A stretch of DNA of 64,000 nucleotides from Sipunculus nudus (Eukaryota; Annelida; Sipuncula; Golfingiida; Sipunculidae), in assembly GCA_026874595.1 (NCBI GenBank), contig CM049317.1:10142382-10206381 (forward strand), written 5' to 3'. The notes beneath the pieces are model-generated. The model worked only from the letters and a program-made list of their open reading frames with translations. It ran no database searches and was not told where the DNA came from. The translations under genes and the position numbers were made by a program. Of the stretch, positions 57,540 to 64,000 are shown in pieces; within the stretch, counting starts at the first letter, position 1; each line of letters starts with the position of its first letter.

Positions 57540-60030
57540 TTTCATACAAAAACTTCAATATCTCATTAACTTCTTGACTGATGGTCATGATATTTGGCAT
57601 ACATATTGATCATGAGATGTTCCATCAGTTCCTGAGGACTGGTGGCGCCACCTGTATTTTTCGATTTTTTACTAATTTTTTTCTCTATTTTTGATACGTT
57701 TAAAAATGTGAACATCTGTTAACAAGGCACAAATCGTAACGACTGGACCTAGAATCTTCATTATCGACACACTGAGAGACCTATGAAAAGTCTCCATGGA
57801 AACCAGAAATTAGGTCTCTGTTACCCATATCCTTCCAGCTATGGGGCCCCAAAGTACCCCCCAGAAAAGTAAAAAATTTCATGCAAAAACTTCAATATCT
57901 CATTAAATACTTGACTGATGGTCATGATTTTTGGCATACATATTGATCATGAGATGTTCCATCACTTCCTGCAGACTGGTGGCGCCACCTATATCGTTCA
58001 ATTTTTTACTAATTTTTTTCTCTATTTTTGAGACCTTTCAAAATGTGAACATCTGTTAACAAGGCACAAATCGTAAAGACTGGACCTAGAATCTTAATTC
58101 TTGACACACTGAGAGGTCCATGAAAAATATCCTTGGAAACCAGAAATTAGGTCTCTGTTAACCATATCCTCCGAGCTATGGGGCCCCAAATTACCCCCCA
58201 GAGTAGTAAAAAATTTCATACAAAAACTTCAATATCTCAATTACTACATCACTGATGGTCATGATTTTTGGCATACATATTGATTATGAGATGTTCCATC
58301 AGTTCCTGCAGACTGGTGGCGCCACCTGTATTGTTCGATTTTTCACGATTTTTTTCCTCTATTTTTGAGACCTTTAAGGAGGCTGTCATCTGTTAATGTG
58401 GCACAAATCGTAACGACTGGACCTAGAATCTTCATTCTTGACACACTGAGAGACCTATGAAAAGTCTCCATGGAAACCAGAAATTAGGTCTCTGTTACCC
58501 ATATTCTTTGAGCTATGGGGCCCCAAAGTACCCCCCAGAAAAGTAAAAAAATTCATACAAAAACTTCAATATCTAATCAACTTCTTGACTGATGGTCATG
58601 ATTTGTGGCATAACTATTGATCATGAGATGTGTCATCACTTCCTGCAGACTGGTGGCGCCATCTGTATGGCTGGATTTTTTTATGAATTTTTTTCTCTAT
58701 TTTTGAGACCTTTCAAAATGTGAACATCTGTTAACAAGGCAAAAATCATAAAGACTGGACCTAGAATCTTAATTCTTGACACACTGAAAGGTCCATGAAA
58801 AATCTCCTTGGAAACCAGAAATAGGGGTCTCTGTTACCCATATCCTTCGAGCTATGGGGCCCCAAAGTACCCCCCCAGAGTAGTCAAAAATTTCATACAA
58901 AAGCTTCAAAATCTCAATAACTACATCACTGATGGTCATGACTTTCGGCATACATATTGATCATGAGATGTTCCATCAGTTCCTGCAGACTGGTGGCGCC
59001 ACCTATATTGTTTGATTTTTTTACGATTTCTTCCCTTATTTTTAAGACCTTTAAGGATGCTGTCATCTGTTAACGTAGCATAAATCGTAACGACTGCACC
59101 TAGAATCTTCATTCTTGAAACACTGAGAGACCTTTGAAAAGTCTCCATGGAAACCAGAAATGAGGTCTCTGTTACCCATATCCATCGAGATATGGGGCCC
59201 CAAAGTACCCCCCAGAGTAGTCAAAAAAATTCATACAAAAACTTCAATATCTCAATAACTACATCACTGATGGTCATGATTTTTGGCATACATATTGATC
59301 AAGGGGTGTTTCATCAGTTCTTGCAGACTGGTGGCACAACCTGTATTTGTTCGGGTTTTTTTTATGATTTTTTCCTCTATTTTTGAGACCTTTAAGGATG
59401 CTGTCATCTGTTAGCGTGGCACAAATCGTAACGACTGGACCTAGAATCTTCATTCTCAAAACTCTGAGAGACCTATGAAAAGTCTCCATGGAAACCAGAA
59501 ATTAGGTCTCTGTTACCCATATCCTTCGAGCTATGGGGCCCCAAAGTACCCCCCAGAGTAGTCAAAAATTTCATACAAAATCTTCAATATCTCAATAACT
59601 ACAACACTGATGGGCATGATTTTCTGCATTCATATTGATCATGAGCTGTTTCATCAGTTTCTGCAGACTGGGTGTGCCACCTCTATTTTTTTCAAATTTT
59701 TACAAATTTTTTTTCTCTTTTTTTGAGACCTTTAAAGATGTGGTTATCTGTCAACAGGGTACAAATTGCAACAACTGGACCTAGAAACTTCATTCTTGTC
59801 ATGCAAGGAGGCCCATGAAGAGTGCCTGTGGAAACCTGAAATTAGGTCTCTGTTACCCATATCCTTCAAGCTATAGGACTCTGAAGTATCCCTCAGAATA
59901 AAGGACAATTTGATACAAAAGCTGAAGTATCTGAACAACTTATGCGGAGATCACCATGATTCTTTGCATGGATATTGACCATTAAGTGTTTTTATTAGTT
60001 TCTGCAGATTGGTGGAGCCACCTGTATTTT
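57540..60030 (+). repeat. ~338-bp tandem units with the GGTGGCGCCACC palindrome
   Basis: The block CTGCAGACTGGTGGCGCCAC recurs at 57,641, 57,978, 58,315, 58,652 and 58,992, then degenerately at 59,330, 59,671 and 60,011. Each unit also holds ACCAGAAATTAGGTCTCTGT and CAAAGTACCCCCCAGA. The downstream units are more diverged. Confidence 0.93.
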
Positions 60031-60339
60031 TGTATCCTCCAAAACGAAGTTTTGCAGATACTATTTTTTTGACCGGGTTCCTCCGCAGCTGCCACGTTTG
60101 TTTCCAGAGAGCTCCTCTGAGAAAAATGGACCGATTTTTCCGAAACTTACACCAATTATCTAGTCACATGTGAACTAGTGCCTAACCAATTTGTGTTGAC
60201 CTCTGACCTTTCCCCTCTATCCAGCGTCCATTTGTGCGTCTGTTTCCACACATAAACCCTCATATCTCGGGAACCGATTGACCAATCAGGAAATAAAATT
60301 TATACAAATGTAGCCCTTGGATTGCTTTATAACATACAC

Positions 60340-60790
60340 AAAAATGGTGGCACCACCTGTAACCATGTTTGCACAGTGTCCATCTGTTCATCTGCCTTGG
60401 GTTAAAATCACTCATATCTCGGCAGTGGTTTGACATATCTGCCTAAAATTTTGCAGTTTTATACATCCTGGATAGCTTTCTTGATTTTATGACAGGTGGC
60501 GCCACCTACTTTCTAGTTTACGCTGCAGTCATCCGAGCTAATATCTCGGGAACCATTTGAACAATTGGGCCAAAATTTTGCATGTGTATAGATCTCACAT
60601 AGGTCTTTATCATACACAAAACTGGAGGGGCCACCTGCAACCATTTTTGCACAGCGTCTGTCTGTTTGTCTGCCGTTGGCTAAAATCACTCATATACATG
60701 TAGTGGTTTGACTTTTCTGCCTAAAATTTTGCATATGTATACAACTTGGACAGCTTTCTGGATTTGTGGTAGGTGGCACAACCTACATAC
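60340..60790 (+). repeat. Further, diverged units with GGTGGCGCCACC-like motifs
   Basis: GGTGGCACCACCTG at 60,346, AGGTGGCGCCACCT at 60,494-60,507, a damaged copy at 60,624 and AGGTGGCACAACCT at 60,773. Spacing is ~130-150 bp. Each is preceded by ATCTCGG and ATTTTGCA text. Confidence 0.8.
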
Positions 60791-61489
60791 ACATTTAGGC
60801 TGCAGACATCCATGCTAATATGCAACATACCTCACCCTATTTCCCCTTGCTACTCAATCCATGCCTCACTTCAACCGTTCCACTCTGATTTTGGCGGATA
60901 CACGTGGTCACTTGTCGGCTATCCGTATTCTAGTTTTTAAAGTTTACACATTTTTTCTCTATTTTTGAGATATATAAATAAAGACTAAATCTTGGCCTGT
61001 TGGTTAATCTGTTTGATGCTTCAGTTGAACGGGTATATACTACCATTCTGATCATAAAATTTCATTTAGCGAATCTCTTCCCTGTCAGCTGAGCGTCATG
61101 ACCCATGGGTCACTTGTTTTTCTGTTGGACTAGAGAATGAGCCTGATTTTTCAGGTCTTTACCTCCAAGTCCAATCCTAGTCTGATTCCCAAAGAAAGGG
61201 GACTTAAGCCCTACATCACTGCAAATTAATATGTACATAATGCGTCGCATGTAGGCATCTAAGTAGGGACACTCTAGCCTGATTCTGCGTTTTGTTGTTG
61301 TTGTTTTTTTTTTTGGGGGTGGGGGGGTTTACCTATCAGCAAATCTTGCATGTCCCTTCTTTTTTAATATTCAATATACATTTTAAATACTGCTTTTTGT
61401 AAATAAGGGATTATAATGCCTTTAAACTTTTCATGTCATGTCAGAATTTTACAAAATGATGATACACACAACACCTGGTAAGGCCACCT

Positions 61490-61835
61490 GCATGATTGGT
61501 TACAGTTGGACCTTTAAAGTTCTATATTGATTAAGATCCAGTTAGGTTCCTGTAAATATTTCCTGAAACCTGAAATAATCTCAGTGTGACCTATATTCTG
61601 CAAGCTATGTGAATGAAAATTATTTTAGCACTTTATTGGTCAGATGGGCACAGTTGTAGCAGTTGGACAAAGAAACTTGTAAAATCTTCTTGGAAAGCCT
61701 AAATAAGGCCACTGTAACCTGTTTCTAAGGAATATCTGCAAAATGCATGATTTTGAGCACTCTGGGAGTAATTTTACCCCTTGTTCTAGATTTCTCGAAT
61801 TCTGCTGAGCATCATGGCCCATGGGCCTCTTGTTT
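61490..61835 (+). mobile_element. Terminus of another family II-type element
   Basis: Ends TCTGCTGAGCATCATGGCCC ATGGGCC TCTTGTTTT, with palindrome GGCCCATGGGCC at 61,816-61,827, the same layout as 61,086-61,120. The upstream partner end is not seen; it may be a fragment tandem to copy E. Confidence 0.5.
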
Positions 61836-64000
61836 TATTCACCATTTCCAGATTGGAAGCACATATCTTCCTACAAGCTTGCAAAATTGAAAATTTCATT
61901 GTTGACCAGTAAATTAAAAAAATATTCTTTGATTGCTCTGTACTCCTTTATTTACATTATGTCAGATTTGATGCAGTTATATAAGTCATTATATTGTAAG
62001 GCTTATACAATAATTCAAACCAAAAGAAAAAGCCATCAAACTAATTAACGAATGTTTGCTGCATACAGAGAAGAAAGGATGTAATATTTTTTAATATTTT
62101 GGTTGTATGCAGTAACAGTGTAAAATATCATCCTTTTCAAGAATTGTTGTAAAATTAGTACATGATCATGCAGCGGAACCTGTGGTGTTCATTTTAACAT
62201 TATGCACGAGGATGATATTTGGGGAAATCGCGATTACCACATAGCCACATGACATGTTAGGGAGAGTCGCATGTTATGTGCAGTGCCTGACCTCAAAACC
62301 TGGGCCAATGTCAAGGCCAATAAAGTACCTGATAATACAAGAGAAAAGCAGCAGGGATCCATCAGATGCCTGAATAGACCTTGAAACTTGATGAGGGCTG
62401 GCATATCAAAGTTCAGGATCAACATCACATATTTGTAAATGACAGTTGTTAAACATTAATTCTTGCATTTTTGGGTGTCCAGGTTTAACTAATAACACAA
62501 CTAAAAAGTAATCATTGCTATTTATAAGGCCTTTGGTCAATCATTGGTTTCATTGGCCAATGTCATGGGCTGATCCAGAATATACGAGAAGGAGGGGTCT
62601 AACACAGGAGGACTAACCAGAAAACATGAATAAAGGTCCCCAGGTTCAGAAAAAAGGCAGGGGGCAGGCTGCAACAATTTGTTTGAAACCCTTTAAAAAG
62701 GCTGAAAAAGGTTGGGGGTCTAAACCCTCCCCACAATCTAGATCAAATTCTGAATATTTTTAAAAATTTGTTCTTCCCAAAAGAATCCCTAACTCTATAT
62801 TCTCCAATCAAATCTTCTTGGTCCTGCTGGTGCTATCTGTAGGCCATTATGTGTATTATATCCAGGATTGACATGCCACATTTGTGATAGTACATAAATA
62901 AACTCCCTCCCTCTGTGAATGTCAGGTATTGGTATAAATATAACTACAAAGTGATTATTGTGATATACAGGGCTATTAATCAATCACAATAAAAAGGTAA
63001 GGAGAATAGGCCCGTTAACAACAGTCACATCTATTATACATGTTAGAACTGAGGTCATGACAGTTTCAGCATTAAGTATCTTTTTGTCCTGCTTTAAGTG
63101 AGGACCATAAAACACCAGATCTAAACAGGGATTATCTAATCTGGTAAGTGGCAAAAAATTGTGGAAAACTTGTGGAAAACATCAATCTTCTTTCAAAATA
63201 CTTCACAGGCTTTGTCCAAGATACCAAGATATAAACCTTTAAAATGATTGTCAATAACATTAACAAGCATATTAACACACACACACACACACACATATAT
63301 ATACAGCTCAGAACTGGGTCACAGAGCTGGCAAAAATTTGGTGGCTTTTTTGCATACTAGTATAGCAATAAACCTTAGATAAATCTTAGTGGCTATAGCT
63401 TGTGAATGATGGCTCCTTTCGAAAAACACTAAAAAATTTTAAAACATTTGAATTTTTCAATTCACTTTACTGACTGAAGAAACCAAATGCAATTGATGAG
63501 TCTTGCTTTTCAAGGATTAACACCCAACAGAGAGAACCACAAAGCTGTTTCTGTGATCATCAAACTAGCCCTGTACCACAGGTAGACCATAAAAACTTAG
63601 ATATATATATCTTATCCATACTATACTGAGCCCCACAGTGTGCTGAAAGAAGCACTTCAGTAAAAAGAATCAAAGTCTGAAATCAGGACTCAAGTACTCA
63701 TTATGACTTTAATGACATATGATTGATAATTGCCATTATGTTACTTAGATGTATTAACATTACATAACAAAGTATCAACTCAGATCACATGCTTGTATGT
63801 GGAGTCATAAAACCTGTATACCCACCATAAACCCACTGTATGCAGGTCATACAGATATATTATGTAAAACTTCATTGTTTACTTCAATAGTGTATCCTGT
63901 TTTTTTTGCATGTGGGAAAGATTTAAGTGATCAGATATGATCAAAGTAATATGTATAAAGTGTGCTAGTCTTAACAGAGCTCCACATCAACATTTGACGG
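61836..64000. other. Intergenic or intronic DNA, no recognised gene
   Basis: AT-rich. A (CA)n run lies at 63,276-63,294. 62,560-62,750 has text (GGAGGGGTCTAA, GTTGGGGGTCTAAACC) like a dispersed repeat. No exon pattern stands out on either strand. Confidence 0.5.

Larger units (their letters stand above)
57276..61120 (+). mobile_element. 3.8-kb hairpin-ended element, family II type, copy E
   Basis: Begins with the hairpin AGCTCAGCTGACT...AGTCAAGCTGAGCT (57,276-57,305) and a run of GTCCGTCTGTCC units. It ends with GCTGAGCGTCATG and the palindrome GACCCATGGGTC (61,100-61,111), then CACTTGTTTT. The body is ~338-bp tandem units. No open frame of note, so it is non-autonomous. Confidence 0.75.

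Overview
This is a eukaryotic nuclear window, AT-rich and intron-rich, with canonical GT-AG introns. Repeat families make up much of it. Several have hairpin ends next to GTCC/GTCT-type tetranucleotide runs, and one has an internal ~180-bp tandem core, a style I associate with bivalve and other mollusc genomes. With the protein similarity this points to a lophotrochozoan, most likely a marine mollusc. The species call is inference.

Positions 1 to about 34,860 are dominated by one gene on the minus strand, a Mi-2/CHD3-4-5 chromatin remodeller (NuRD ATPase). I could chain 24 coding exons from the ATG at 32,698 down to position 42. Their phases join without conflict into 1,071 codons. Order in the protein: basic N-terminus, CHD N-terminal domain, a run of acidic-to-basic low-complexity exons, PHD1, PHD2, double chromodomain, and the N-terminal lobe of the SNF2 ATPase with the Walker A, DEAH and TGTPLQN motifs. 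The helicase C lobe and the C-terminal part lie beyond position 1. A probable non-coding first exon sits near 34,743.

The introns hold most of the unusual structure: two ~1.85-kb copies of one hairpin-ended repeat, two minisatellites and one short duplication that each include an exon's own 5' splice site, a MITE with terminal inverted repeats, and a CpG-richer block at about 25.7-26.9 kb that may hold an unrecognised exon.

Positions 35-64 kb have no complete gene I can recognise. They contain an LTR-like segment, a hAT-like foldback MITE with an 8-bp target duplication, a ~1.1-kb duplicated block, decayed LINE pieces (endonuclease and reverse transcriptase), more hairpin-ended elements, and a 3.8-kb element built from ~338-bp tandem units. 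Each unit carries a GGTGGCGCCACC palindrome. One plus-strand exon at 54,894-55,073 starts a signal-peptide-like sequence and may be the first coding exon of a secreted or membrane protein.
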